NCBI RefSeq assembly: GCF_016808095.1
Contig: NC_068973.1
Span: forward strand, 20,689,501 to 20,753,500
Length of the DNA: 64,000 nucleotides
Reading direction: 5' to 3'
DNA from: Vigna angularis
Taxonomy: Eukaryota > Streptophyta > Magnoliopsida > Fabales > Fabaceae
The translations under genes were made by a program, and so were the position numbers. Position 1 is the first letter of the stretch. Each line of letters starts with the position of its first letter. Positions 1-13,292 of the stretch are shown here, one piece after another. The notes beneath the pieces are model-generated. The model made no database searches and had not been told where the DNA came from. It saw only the letters and a list, made by a program, of their open reading frames with translations.

Positions 1-996
1 TAAACTTGTAAAAATAGTATGTTAGATGTAGGATAGCTTGACACATAAATAAGGCTTGTAATATCATAAAACGGCTACAAGAAAATTCTGATTTTTTTTT
101 GCTCTTTTCCATTTTTTCTCATATGGGTAGTACTTGTAATCTCATCCATTTTTTCTCATACGGCTACAAAGTTGTCTCAATTTGCATCCCTACATGCTAA
201 GCTACCATGACATTATTACCTTAGAAATAATATTTGAAAATTAAAAAGCATGTTGATAGCACTAAACTATGTCATCATAAGCATCATTTTGGATTGTTAA
301 TGGATACCAACCTATGACCTTACTCAATCAACTTGACTTTTTATTAATTTCTAACAACCTAATCTATTTAGTTATAGTAGACAACCTCAAACCTCACAAT
401 CCTTCAACTAATTCAAATGTCCATTATACAATGACTTCCCAATCAACAATACTTTAAATTAATTTCAACTCTAAAAACAACTCACATGAAGTTTAAAATG
501 CAACTCAGATCAAGTTATTATTATTATTTGTTTTTCCTAAAAATTGATGACAATATTACTTTAATAGAATTCTTCATGAAGAAAATATACCTTACTAAGC
601 ATAATAACAAGAAAGTATCCTCAAAGACCTAGATGGTATCCAAGGAAAGACCAAGTACGTAAGACCCGAAAAAAATTAAGAATAATTATAAATAATATTT
701 GTATGAATTTATTATAGTTTAAATGTGTTGGGTGAATTCATAGTGATTGTTAATTTTATCACGTGGAAGAGCTACAAAAGAGTTGAAAAAGGATGTATAA
801 TATAATTTCACATGTACAATGAATGAACAGACAATTATATTATATGGTGTTATAGTGTTTAGATATTATTGTATGGAAATTAATATTCATAGAGTTTGAT
901 AATAAATATAGTTACATAGGTACTTAGTGTTATATACGGAAAAAAAGGTATATGATTATGATAATTATAAGATTATGACAATCTCACTAATTGTTT

Positions 997-1000
<4 letters not shown>

Positions 1001-1052
<52 letters not shown>
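1001..1052. repeat. (AT)n microsatellite
   Basis: About 26 uninterrupted AT units. It lies a few bases before the AAT/ATT palindrome, giving roughly 100 bases of almost pure A/T. Confidence 0.95.
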
Positions 1053-1056
<4 letters not shown>

Positions 1057-1060
1057 GGTA

Positions 1061-1103
<43 letters not shown>
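1061..1103. repeat. (AAT)n-(ATT)n palindromic microsatellite
   Basis: About eight AAT units run directly into about seven ATT units, so the whole block is its own reverse complement and could form a cruciform or hairpin. Confidence 0.9.
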
Positions 1104-1104
<1 letters not shown>

Positions 1105-2366
1105 ATATTTATCTTGCGTATAAAAGGTTAAATTTAAATATTGAAGAATTAATATTATATTAAAACCAAATATAAGAAAATAGGTAATAGTATTATTGGC
1201 ATTAAATTTAGTTCAAAATATTAAAAATGTATTACTTGCAGTGATAATAATAAGTTCAAATATGAGATTTTAGAAATTTTAATAATTAGGAGAAATGTGT
1301 ATAAATGTGATAAACTGTTTTAATTAAAAGATAAAATGGTTTGTTATTTATATTTAGAGGGTTTATTTTATTTTAAAATATATTTTTGGATATTGTTATA
1401 TATTATATATATTTTAATTTGAAAGATATTTTAGATATATTTAAAATAGATTAGTACTTGTTTTTAGTATTTTAAAAACTGATTGAAATAAATTAGGATA
1501 TTATATGGGTGGTTTTAAAAAAATTAAAAATGGAATCAAGTTAGCTTTTAGATTTAAAAATTTAATGAACAAAATTAGGGAAAATGAGGTAGAATTAGAT
1601 TTGAATATAGGAGATATTGTTTTAACAATGAAATAAAAAGAAGGGTAGCAAATATGACGGGGTACGTTTGAGAAAAAGAGAGAAAAATCCTACATGAGAA
1701 TTAAGAGAAGAAAACACGAGGGAGTGTCTGGTGTTAGAAAGTGATTAGCAACTTCAGGGACATTCGCGGTAGGACAGTGAGAATGTGAATTAAGAGAGGG
1801 TTAGGCCTTCTGGAAATTTTGGTCAAAATAAAAGATTAGAATTGGCCAACGGGGAAATTTACCTAATTTTTTTATGCATGTAAATGTGAATAGGGTTTAT
1901 GATTTCTTGTCTCATTGATGGGTAAGGGTATGTGAGTGTATAGATGATGGTTCTATGTTGAGATATCCATTGTATGTTGATTGTTATTGTATTCTTTTAT
2001 GTTGAGCTGATTCTGATGGGAATCATGATGCATTATATATGTGAGGGTGGTTTTGGATAATGAAAAAGTATGTTTTGTTTGTGTATCATAAGGTATGAAT
2101 TAGAGCTTTGGATTTTTATTAAACTTGTGTTTGGTTGACTTCATGTGATTGTGAGATATTAATACCAATATAGAAAGATGAATGGAATGAGTTATGATTT
2201 ATTATACATTTGAGGGTGAAGTCCAAAATATGTGGTTTGGTCTTTTGGTGATGGACGTTTTTACTCGTGTACTTAATAAAGATGTTGACAATGTTCATGG
2301 TGTAGAAATAGTGATATCAGTAAGGATAACGTTGTAGATAAATGTTTATTATTAAATTGTGCTTAT

Positions 2367-2370
<4 letters not shown>

Positions 2371-2403
<33 letters not shown>
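2371..2403. repeat. (TA)n microsatellite
   Basis: About 16 TA units in AT-rich non-coding DNA. Confidence 0.95.
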
Positions 2404-2408
<5 letters not shown>

Positions 2409-3769
2409 TGTTATTGATTATGTTATGTTTGTGTGTGTTTGTCTTGCGAGGATTGTATGACATTTGGTTATACAGGAGCAGAGCATGTTACAAATGATCA
2501 ACTTGCATGATAGAGTTGCAAGAATGGGGAAAATACTTGGTTTATTTAAAGTTTTTTACTATAAATTTTAAAAACAATGTAAATTGGTTAATTTTATTTC
2601 TTTATTTATTTTATTAATTATGGTATTATGTAATTGGATAATATTTTTTGGTAAATTTAGGACTTTGTTTTAGTTCCACATGTTTTAAAATGTCCAAGAT
2701 TTTAATTAATACAGTTTTCCACGCTATAAGGAAAGTTTAAATATACATCCATTTTTACAAATAAGGGTAAAAAGACTAGGAATTTTAAGGCAAGATCGTC
2801 TATAAGATTGGACCGTCTAACGTTTTTATGTTTTGAAGTTTAACAAACAGTGATAAACGAAATGAGTATTTGAAAAAAAACATTATCTTGTGAAATTAAT
2901 ATCGTTGAATGAAAAGGCTTCTTATGAAAAAGAATTGTAATATTTGAATTATTAAAGGAGAGTCTTTAGTAAACACACCATTATAAAAGTAGATGCACTA
3001 TCAAAACGATATCCTTGTAAACACATCAGTATGTCATATGAGAGTTTTGCTAAACATGTTAGTGTTGTATCTTGCTAAACAAGCTTTCACTATACCTTGC
3101 AAAATGATGTTTTTGGTAAACACACTAAAGCTATAGATATTGCTCCAAAAACATGTGATGAATAACATTTTGCTAAATGTGCTCTTGAACTAAACAGACA
3201 TCACTAAAAGATGTGTTATTAGTAAATGCCTTGTATAGACTAAATGATACCTTGTCACTACAAGAAAAATGGCTTTTACATACGAAATATTATATACGAA
3301 TACTTATCTGTATATAATGGGAACTTTATATACTGATATTTGATACAGATCAGGAAAAATAAATTATATACAGAAATATCTGTATGTACTGTGAAAAATC
3401 AATTATATACGGACGGTCCGAATGTAAAAGCCGTATGTAATTCTGGCGCGTTTAGGTGGGAAGTTTCAGAGGGATATATCCGTATGTAGCTCCGTGTGTA
3501 ACAGGAAAAAAAAAATTAGATACGAATGTTATATACAGATTGAGAGTTAATTAATAATAAAAAAATAACATAAATATAATATGATATATCTGACTTTGCC
3601 TAAGACTCACAACACAACATCGTCTTCTCTCTCACTCGAGCCCTAAGTTTCTCCTCTCGAACCCTATTTCTCCCATTACTCGAACCCTCTTTCTCCCCTA
3701 ACCCGAACCCTACACTACAACCATCCCTCTCCATGACTGTAACCATCCCTTGCCGTGATCATACCTCAC

Positions 3770-6700
3770 ACTCGTTCTCCCTCGCACTTTGATAAAGTAT
3801 ATCTTGAATTTGGTATCGAGCCACACAATGTACGACTTGGTTTATGCTCTAACTGTTTTAACCCATATGTACAAGCATCAAATATACCATATTCATGTGG
3901 CCGGTTATTGTCACCCCTTACAATATTCCTCCAAAAATATGCATGTCTAAACCTTACATGTTCTTGACATGTCTCATTCCAGGGTCGTTCAATCCAAAGG
4001 TTGGCATAGATATGTACTTAGAGCCCTTGATAGACGAATTGAAGAAGTTGTGGACGGGTGTGATAACATATGATATTTCAAGGAAACAAAACTTTATTTT
4101 GAGGGTCATGCTGATGTGGACAATTAATGATTTTCCTACATATGGTATGTTGTCTAGCTGGTGCACTCATGGTAAACTGGCATGTCCACATTGCATGGAG
4201 CATACAAAGGCTTTTAGATTATATCATGGGGGAAAAAATTCTTGGTTTGACTCCCATCAGAGGTTTTTACCGAATAACCATGCCTTTAGGAGGAATATGA
4301 ATGCCTTCAAAAAGGGGGAACTGGAGATGGATGACGCACCACCATATCTGACGGGAGCAGAAGTTTGGAATATAATTAATGGTTATCATAAAATAACTGA
4401 AAATGGTGCACCAAGAATTTATGGATACGGTGAGTAATATAATTGAACGAAAATAAGCATCTTTTGGGATCTACCCTATTGGCAGGATAATTTGTTAAGG
4501 CATAATCTTGATTTCATGCACATTGAAAAAAATTTCTTTGCCAACATCTTTAATATTGTCATGAATGTTGTGGGGAAGACAAAAGACAACGACAAGGCCC
4601 GAATGGATTTAGCTTTGTATTGTAGACGAAAAGATTTGGAGCTAAAAAGTCATAGCAATGGAAACATGTACAAGCCAAAAGAAAATTATACACTTTCAAC
4701 AGACCAAACAAAACAAGTCTATCATTGGGTAAAAGATCTTAGGATGCATGACGAATATTCTTCTAACTTGTCAAGATGTGTTGATGTGAATAGGGGAAAG
4801 CTCATTGGGATGAAAAGCCATATTGCCATGTGTTTATGGAATGCTTACTTCCTACAACGTTTAGTTCTTTATCAGCTCATGTTCTCAATCCCATTACAAA
4901 GATAAGTCATTTCTTTAGAGATTTGTGTTCTACGACATTGAACGAGGATGACCTAGTGGAAATGGAAGAAAAAATTCCAATCATTCTGTGCAAGATGGAG
5001 AGAATATTTCCTCCCTCATTCTTTGATTCTATGGAACATCTCCTTATCCATCTTTCATATGAGGCAAGACTTGATGGACCAGACCATTATAGGTGGATGT
5101 ACCTGTCTGAAAAGTGACAATATGACATCTTATTGTTCAATTTTCTTGGCATAATTCAAAAATCCTAACATGTCACTTTCGTAATTGTAGGTTCATGGGA
5201 TATGCTAAATGTTCAGTTAAGAATAAACCAAGGGTTGAAGGATCTATTTGCGCATCATACTTGCACAGAGAGACAACTCATTTTTGTTCCCACTATTTCA
5301 AAAACTTCATGTTAACACCACAAAGCAGTAGAAATGAAGTAGACACTGAAACAGAAAGCCTTATGACAACACTATCAGTGTTTGACCAACCTGGTCGTCA
5401 TTCTAGGAGGGAATCAACTCATTGGTTAAGTGATGAAGAATTGAGATCAACTCATGTTCATGTTTTGATCAATTGCAATGAAGTTCAACCTTATCTTGAC
5501 TAAGCCTCCAAATTCAATTATATTTCCCAAATACTTCATTTGATTTATTTAATTATCTTTGATCCAATCTCGTCATACATGATGACAGGTCATTCTTACA
5601 TACATATCAACTATCTGAGTCAAACAATTCGGCATACATACATGCTAATTTCCCATTATGGTTCATGAAAAAAGTACGACTTCTAATCATTCTTACACAT
5701 TCATTTCTTCCTTAATTCTTTAATCATTACATTATTGAATAGGTTAATATCCTTTATGGTTGTAGGTTCATAACGATCCTTTAAGTGTGAGGAACCAACA
5801 ACTTAGAGATTTATCACTTGCTACTTTAAGGTGTGTAAATCAATGACACACCTTCTTTGCTAATGGATACAAATTTCATACCCATGCATGGAGCCAGGAC
5901 AATAGGACAATAAATAGTGGGGTTCATGTTAAAGGGCTAACAGAACGAGGTCAAGATGATTTCTATTGTGTCATTAAACACATCCATGAGTTGGAATACA
6001 ATTCAACAACCACTAAAAAGAAAATTGTATTATTTTATTACGATTGGTTTGATCCATCTAGAGTAGGTATAAGGGTGGATTCTGTTAACTCTCGGCAAGT
6101 GTAACTGAATCGTATCAAGTAATAATAAATGGTAAGACCAAATATCGTTTCCCAAAGGACTCACGGCCTAAATAGTTATGTGATTTGTTGATTAAATTAG
6201 ACTTGTGAATGAATTCTTATAGATTTAAATGCAAAGACTAAAAAGTAAATATGAATGCATGTATTGATCAATTGGACAAAAGAAGCAAAACGTGATTGAA
6301 ATATATGGAATGATGATGTTGTTGGGTTTTCAATTAATCCTATCCACTTTCATGTATTCAAGAATTCATCTTTCTTCATTAATGTTAATGCCACTTTCTA
6401 ATTTACCTTAAACCCGATGTCTCAGTGAAGAAAGCCTACTCCTAATCACTAGTTTACAATGTATTGTCTCCCTAGCAATTATTCATGCATTACATTCTCA
6501 TAGAAGCTTAAAGGCAACCAATCCTCCTATCCCTATGTCTAATTATTGGGAGAATTTCTTCATGTCTGGATTTACCTATATGTGTCCATACACATAAAAT
6601 CAATGATCATGCAATTGAATGAATTAAACAAAGCATGCATAGAGTATAGAAGAAAAACCTTAACAATTAATGAAAGAAAGCATATGGATTAAAGAACCAA

Positions 6701-7759
6701 TTCAATACATGAGAGTTTCAAAGGATTACATTGATTCCCCAACAACAATGAAGGTTTAGTTCAACATAATCATGGTGAAACTAGATGAAAAATAATGAAA
6801 GAATGAAAGATAGAACCCTAGAATTTGAAGAGTGGAGCTTGAGCATCCAAAATCCTCCTCCAAGGGGTGAAGAAAGTGTGATTTTGCTTCATTCTTGCCA
6901 AAGATACTAAGCCTAATTCGGCTAAAACCTTATATAGCCTTCTAAAGATTACAGAAAAGTGGCCCAAGGCCCATTAAAATGGCGCTCAGCGGTAAGTGTG
7001 GTTCTTCTATTTGACGCTCAGTTGTAGTTTTTCCCCTCAACGGTGACTGCGGGACCTCAGAGTGCCGCTCAGCGATAAAAGTGGCACTGAGCGGTACTTG
7101 CGGCTCTTCTTTTATGCACTTTTTCTTCCTTTTCTGAATCCAACTTCTGGCTACTTCACTTCTTCCATTCAATTCATCTTAAAACCTACAAAAACAAGGA
7201 AAACCAAGCATAAAACCCATCCAACTCTCTTATTTCCAAAACATAAACAAAAGCATGATTCCAAGCTAGTTTCTAAGTCATAAAGGTTGTTTTTGATGTC
7301 AAAATTAAGTATAAAAATAACAGTTTTCAACTGTTATCAGATTCAAATTATGACATTGTGGATATTCGAATGGATAAAAGATATGTGTTGTTTGATCCTT
7401 TTATAATTGCACATAATGTACAACAAGTGTATTATGTACCATATCCTACATCACGCACAGATAAACGAGGTTGGTGTGTTGCGATAAAGACGAAGCCTAG
7501 AGGTCGCATTGATTCTAATGATGTAGAAGTCGATGTGCCATACCAAGTGGAGGAAATGTCACATGTTCATGACGTCGTTGAAGTTGAAGAAGTTGTCTGA
7601 TTACAAGATGTAGAAGTTGGTCTTGAAGAAGTGGACCCCAACAATATTTAATCATTTCAAGAGCAAATGGATGAAGATATAACTTAATCAGAAGAATACA
7701 ATGAAGAGGGATAAGGTGAAGATGACAATGAAGATGAATTTCAAAGTTCTAGCACTAAA
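3770..7759 (+). pseudogene. Decayed CACTA transposase gene (TNPD-like; Transposase_21 / DUF4218 / DUF4216)
   Basis: TNPD-type proteins catalyse excision and insertion of CACTA elements. Recognisable parts, in order: the Transposase_21 core (about 3783-4440) with the words EPHNVRLGLC and SKPYMFLTCLIPGSFNPK; the RHNLDFMHIEKNFF stretch (about 4492-4540); a DUF4218-like region (about 4830-5500) with HVLNPITKISHFFRDLC; a DUF4216-like region (about 5930-6082, resuming at 7345); then an acidic tail. Damage seen: frameshifts near 3895 and 4840, in-frame stops near 4435-4455, and a 1.26-kb solo LTR inserted at a GATTC site inside DUF4216. Removing the LTR and one GATTC copy leaves the frame unbroken there, which dates that insertion after the gene existed. 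The usual N-terminal third seems absent. Domain names rest on recognition, not a search. Confidence 0.85.
6083..7339 (-). mobile_element. T-family solo LTR (variant without the 42-bp cassette)
   Basis: The element begins TGTTAACTCTCGG and ends CTGTTATCA. It is flanked by the perfect 5-bp duplication GATTC (6078-6082 and 7340-7344). Read on the minus strand it starts with the family hairpin (TGATAACAGTTG...) and ends in TTAACA. It carries the CCGCTSAGCGG-type words (about 6980-7110) and a TATATAAG promoter box (about 6932-6940). At 1257 bases it is the shortest copy, because it stops at TTAACA. Other copies run 41 bases or more further. It has no coding capacity. Confidence 0.9.
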
Positions 7760-8014
7760 TAGAGTTAGGGCGTGTTCCTCCTTATTTTTGCTGCATTTAT
7801 AATGTTGTCCATTTTAGAAATGTAGTATTCCAATGTAGTAGGCTTTTTAGGCTTGTATTTTGCAACATACAACCTTGCCTACTTTAACATTATAGATGGT
7901 CCAAATTATCATCTTTATTATGAATTATCCTATTTAATTTATGTTGCAGTTATAATATAGAATATGTTTAATACAATGTGTTGTGCATTTCCATGACCAA
8001 TAATTTCATTTATT

Positions 8015-11000
8015 ATGTTCAAGAATATGACATTAGGTGGTTTTGGCCCTCCTCTTCCACCTTCAGCAAAACCTGATAAGGGAAAGCGGAAGAAATCTTA
8101 TGTAGTCAAGTTGATGACACGTTTCAATAATGAAATTGGTTCAAGCAGTCAATCATCTACACATACATCTACCTCCACTGGTAGATTTTTTCCACCTCCA
8201 TTACAAGCTCCTGACTTGTCTCCCACTCCGCATCAAGTTCCTACATCTACACCTACCTTCATTGGTACATCTCTTCCACCTTCATTAGAAGTGCTTGGCT
8301 TGACACCCACTCCATACCAAGTGCCTACTAATCGATTGGCATCACTCTTTCCTAATGTTGGTTCTAACCCATCAACTCCCATAAATATTGCACCATCACG
8401 TGGTACAAAGGATGCAGATCCACATTCCAGTTTAGCCGCCAATGACGTGGAAGAATGTTTAAACACTCGTCCAATGATTACACCCGTTGGAGGAGGGTAA
8501 CACAAAATTTAGCTCAATTAATATATATAGACAATTCATTGTTGTATTATTCTCATGTTTGAGTTTAATTTTGGTTTAGTTTTTATCCTTCAAAAACTGC
8601 ATCGAAGGAAATCACAACCACCATCAAGCAACAGTTTGATGAGCCATGGATAACATAGAGACAAATCCCTAAGTCAGAAAGAGGTGTTTTCTTTGACCAT
8701 TTTAAGGTACACACTTTTCAATCCCAATCCTTTTACACTAAGCAATTATCCCTTGTATGTGCAAATCATTTTTATTATGAATATATTGTCTTATTGGGAA
8801 AAAGGTATCATCACTTTTGTGTGTTTTACTACTGAATAGACAAAGTTCAAGATGTTGGTTTCACCACTAGAATCAATAAGCGTTGACTTTATTTTATGAG
8901 AAATAGTATTTCATTAGGTAGTTTAATTAACTGCTGGACTTACTTTGCTTTGTCTAGTGGAACATCTCTCAGCCATTCAATGTCAATGCTTCCATGTTCT
9001 TCAACCAGTCGATTCGGGAAATTCTGCATAGTGTATCATGTGCTTTTATTCTTAAATTGTTCCAGTTAAAATCATCATTTTGATATTTTCCTTGATCCTT
9101 GGTCTTTACTTTTATTGGGTGAAACTTATCTCATTGGCTCCCTTCCTCGTGACATTTTTATGCTTGCCAAGATCTGATCCGATTTCTTTCTGCATAAGAT
9201 GTTGAGTTTGTCCAAGGCTGTTGAAATTGAAAAAGCTTTGTTGATGGTGATTGCTTTGTTAGAGTACATCAAAGACCTAATCAACTTCTGGTGTATGCTT
9301 TGATCCCCTTTAATGTATGCTCTGATCCCCTTTAATGTATGCTCTAATCCAAGAAGTCAAGTTGTTGGTGTATGCTCTAATCCAAGAAGTCAAGTTGTTG
9401 GTGTATGCTCTAATCCCCTTTAGAGATATAATGCTCCTAAGTTGAAATTATATATCAATTAATTCAATAACCTCTTCTTTTTTTATATGCAATATAGATA
9501 GCCTTCACGGATGTGTTTAATATAAATATAGACACATGTGTTTTAAAACATAAAAAGAATAATGAAATACTAGATGGCATAAATATATATGGCAGATATA
9601 TTGGTCTGCATGTGAATAAGGAATTCAATTTCAAACTATACATGGAACGCATTGTGTGACACTTACAATTTATAGAGTTACATCTTAACTTTTCATCTCT
9701 AAATCATAAACTCTACCACTAGAACATCATTATTACTTATTATTATCTAATAATCATTACATTAAATTACTTATCCTTGTATTCTAAAATAGATGAACAC
9801 TAGGATCTTCATTTGTGGAGAATAGCTCACTTGTAGCTGGAAGTAGGCGTGGTGGATGAGAAGTAGAGAAATTAGCCTGAGACCTCTTTCCCACACACCT
9901 TCCACGAAAGACTAACCATTTTAAACAACAAATCTCCCTCCAATTTCTGCAACAAAACATACTCTTCTCCCTGTATTATTAATTTTATTCAAAACTACAA
10001 AACTCTCCTAAAATAATAACTTAATGACAAAAAATGTTTAAAAGATATTGTTAAATGGATGCTTCTTGGATTAAAGGGGACCACTCAACTTCTTGGACTA
10101 GGTGATTTGGTTTTGAGTGTATCAAAGCATGTGATAGGTTAATGGATGCTTTTGAAGAGCCATGAGTAACACTTCACTTTTGCAAGCTTTCTTTTGGGTT
10201 GTCATGGTGCCTACATAAAGATTGATCATATGCATCTCTTAAGTTCTTATTTGATTTGCTTTTCTGATTTGATTGCATATTTTCATAAGCTTACACATCC
10301 ACACATATATGTTATAAAGATTTCAACACTCCTAATTATTCAAACCTATTATTTCTAATATAACATAGAAAGGTTTCATGGAAGCCTAAAGATGAGGAAA
10401 AGATAAAAAAAAATTCACACAAAGGCATCCCATAGACTCTCAAAGATGTATAAAAAAGATAAAACTCAAGGGAAAAAACTTGATTGGATGGGGGACATGT
10501 TTGGAATGGTCTTCTAGAAAAGTGGAACATGCCACTTTATAAACAAAAGTGTGAAACGACAAAGAAGAATCGAACATCTGAAAAGGGTGGTTGTTTGCAC
10601 ACTGGAGGATCTATTAGCATGTACGACCATGCTATTTGTTTGGTATGTGACTTGTACAATTCATTTCTTAAATTTTTAATCATAAAATTTAAAAATATTT
10701 ATTGACAACTCTTTTTGTTTGCAGTCATAGGAACTTGGTCGATCAGTGCATGTTGACGAAATCTTTCAACAAACACATATTCGTCAATCAAGAGGGGAAT
10801 TTGTTGATGAAAGTTCTTGGCGGACACATGTTAGTTTCTACTAACTATATCACATTTTGTATTATATATTCTGTATAAGGATTTTAAACCTTACATTTAA
10901 TGATAATCATTTATTCATTTAACAGGAACAATTTCTTGCAAAATTTTCTCAAATAAGATTTGAGACTGCATCTGTTGGTGCCTCAACATGTAGTCCTCTA

Positions 11001-11412
11001 GACCTTGCAGAGGAGGAAAGATTGAGAAACCGGTGTTGGTTAGAGGTTGTTGGTGGAAAATATAAGGGACGCGTATACGACATTGGAAATGTCAGTTCCC
11101 AAGATGATTGTGTCGATAGTTACATTCAACAGACACATGCATCTTCTTCTACTTAGCAAAAAAAATCACAAGAAATTGTTAACCTTTGATCGCAATTACA
11201 ACACCATGATCAACAACTTCAAAGGGTTGAAGGATTTATTGGCGCCATCCTGCAATACTTCCGCCTTCGGTAGCCGCAGCTGCACAAGAATTTTTCAACC
11301 TCCAAAATGCTCAAGTTCAAAATCAGGCACCCAATTATGTACAATCAGAATAACAACCTCCAGACTAGCCATCACCAGATCAACAACCACAAGATGGAAA
11401 TGATTATTATAG
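8015..11412 (+). pseudogene. Decayed second CACTA gene (TNPA-like, Transposase_24 type)
   Basis: The product class binds CACTA subterminal repeats. The first exon (8015-8500) encodes a Ser/Thr/Pro-rich stretch after the start MFKNMTLGGFGPPLPP. Conserved blocks then appear in order: KQQFDEPW (about 8620); a lysine-rich block (about 10366-10480); KKNRTSEKGGCLHTGGSI (about 10560-10615), a hallmark of this family; then VDEIFQQTH (about 10752) and RNRCWLEVVGGKYKGRVYD (about 11030-11080). GT donors follow several blocks, so the gene had introns; the longest (about 8707-10365) contains a minisatellite. Stops and frame changes after 10480 and 11150 make it non-functional. Exon borders are approximate. 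Confidence 0.75.
9292..9427 (+). repeat. Minisatellite inside the CACTA element
   Basis: Three ~25-base units built on GTATGCTCTGATCCCCTTTA are followed by two ~37-base units that swap the tail for CCAAGAAGTCAAGTTGTTGG. It lies in a long intron-like gap of the TNPA-like pseudogene. Confidence 0.85.
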
Positions 11413-11781
11413 GGATTATTAGGCATTTTATAGAACTTATATCCATTACTCTTGAACTTATTTAAAACCAGAACTAGTTTATGAACTTACCTAATGTTTA
11501 CAACTTATTTATTATGTTGCACTTATATTGATGTAAACAACATTTATGTATTCATGTACAATGCTTCTTTGTGGATTAAATGTATGTGAATTGTTTGTTG
11601 GTTGGTTGGTTTTATTTTTCAATGTGCAATTTATAATATCCAGGTCTGGTTGTGTGAATTGTGAATGTTCAGGGGTACTACTACATGTAGGACATTTATT
11701 TACATTCTCTGGTACCATTATATACATATATATTTGTATCTAATTATATGGATAAACATATATACCTTACATACGGATTTG

Positions 11782-13112
11782 TGATAACAGTTGAAAAACT
11801 GTTATTTTTATACTTAAAATTGACTTCAATTAAAACCTTTATGACTTAGAAATTAGCTTGAACTAATGATTTTGTTGAATTGTTGGAAATAACAGAGTTG
11901 GACAGGTTTTATACTTGATTTCCTTGTTTTTTCAGGTTTTGAGATGAATTTGATGAAAGAAGTGAAGTAGGAAAGAGATGGAAACAGAAAAGGACACAAA
12001 AAGTGCAAAAGAAGAGAATCAGCAAGTACCGCTCAGCGCCAATTACCGCTGAGCGGCACTTTTTAGTACCCGTTGGCACCGCTGAGGGGAAAACTGGCGC
12101 TGAGGGGAAGAAGTAAAATGCGCTACTACCGCTGAGCGGCACTTTTCTGAGCTTGGGCCTATTTTTCTGTATTTTTTAGAGTAGTATATAAGCTTTAGGA
12201 CGTCCTAAGGTTTGTATCTTTGGCGGGAACGAAGCAAAAGCGCACTCTTTCACCCCCTTGGAGGAGGATTTTGGATGCTAAGGCTCCTTTCTCAACTTTC
12301 TAGGGTTCTATCCTTCACTTTTCCATTGTATTTCATCTAGTTTCACCATGAATATGGTGAACTAAAATTATTTTGTTGTTTGGGAATCAATGTAAATCCT
12401 TAGAAACTCTCTTGTATGGAATTTGTTCTTCAAAATCATCTTTATGATACATGCTTTCTTTCATTAATAGTTAGGGTTTTCCCTCTTTGCTCAAAGCATG
12501 TATTGTTTAACTCATTCGATGTCATGATTATTGGTTTTGTCGATATGGACACATACGAGGAAATCTAGATCTGGGGAATCTCTCCCAAAAGTATATTACC
12601 AACCTAGACATAGGAGTATGATAGTTGGTTGCCTTTAAGCTTCTGTTCACTATAATGCATGATTAATTGCTAGGGAGGCAAGACATTGTAAACTAGTGAT
12701 TATGATTAGGCTTTCTTCGCCGAGACATCGAGTTTTAAGTAATTTAGAAAGTGGCATTAACATTAATGAAAAGAATGATGAATTCCTAAATACAAGAGAG
12801 TGGATAGGATGAAATTGATAAACCCCAACAACATATTCATTCATATAATTCAAATCACGTGTTTTGTTTCTTCTCTCCCATTGATCAATACATGCATACA
12901 TATTTACTTTTCGGTCTTTTGCATTTGATACTTACAACAATTTTTTCACAAGTCTTAATTCATCAATAAATCACATAACTGTCTAGGTCGTGAGTCATTT
13001 GGGAGAACGATACTTGGTCTTACCAAGTTTATTACTTGATACGATTCGGTTACACTTGCCGGGGGTTAACAAGTTCTTGACTCCGTTTTCGGGATCTAAG
13101 ATTTGTTCATCA
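11782..13112 (+). mobile_element. T-family solo LTR (one 41-bp cassette)
   Basis: Starts TGATAACAGTTG and ends TTTGTTCATCA, flanked by the perfect duplication ATTTG (11777-11781 and 13113-13117). Inside are CCGCTSAGCGG palindromes (about 12030-12140), the TATA word TATATAAGC (about 12186) and the shared block ending CACTTGCCGGGGGTTAACA at 13071. After that come 41 bases (13072-13112) containing GACTCCGTTTTCGGGATC, which looks like a mutated tRNA-Asp primer binding site. The insertion lies in the 3' subterminal repeats of the CACTA element, about 180 bases from its end. Confidence 0.92.
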
Positions 13113-13292
13113 ATTTGTCCGTATATAAGTTATATACGAATTTTTCCGTATATAAGTTATATACGGATTGACAATTTTATATACGAATTTTTGCCCTTAT
13201 GTAAGTCATATGTAACCAAGTGTTATATACAGATTTTGGGTCTTATATACTGATTTTGGCTGTATATAATTCCATTTTTTCTTGTAGTGTGT

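Larger units (their letters stand above)
1..3252. other. AT-rich intergenic DNA, no gene seen
   Basis: No credible coding sequence is visible on either strand. From about 655, where the text GTAAGACCCG appears, to about 2700, the composition resembles a decayed gypsy-type LTR, but I could not find paired ends or a target duplication, so this is only a suspicion. Between about 2950 and 3252 a loose motif (TAAACA-like words every 25-35 bases) recurs. Similar words continue after 13293, so the CACTA element probably landed inside a degenerate repeat. Confidence 0.5.
3256..13289 (+). mobile_element. CACTA (En/Spm, CMC) DNA transposon with both ends
   Basis: The left end reads CACTACAAGAAAAATGGC. 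The right end is its reverse complement (CCATTTTTTCTTGTAGTG, ending at 13289). Both ends are flanked by the 3-bp target duplication TGT (3253-3255 and 13290-13292), as expected for CACTA elements. Subterminal regions repeat words such as TTATATACGAA and TTATATACGGA in both orientations, the usual transposase-binding layout. Inside are a TNPD-like transposase gene (Transposase_21, DUF4218 and DUF4216 parts) and a TNPA-like gene (Transposase_24 family). Both carry stops and frameshifts, so the copy is not autonomous. Two solo LTRs (6083-7339 and 11782-13112) sit inside and make up about 2.6 kb of its 10,034 bases. Confidence 0.93.
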
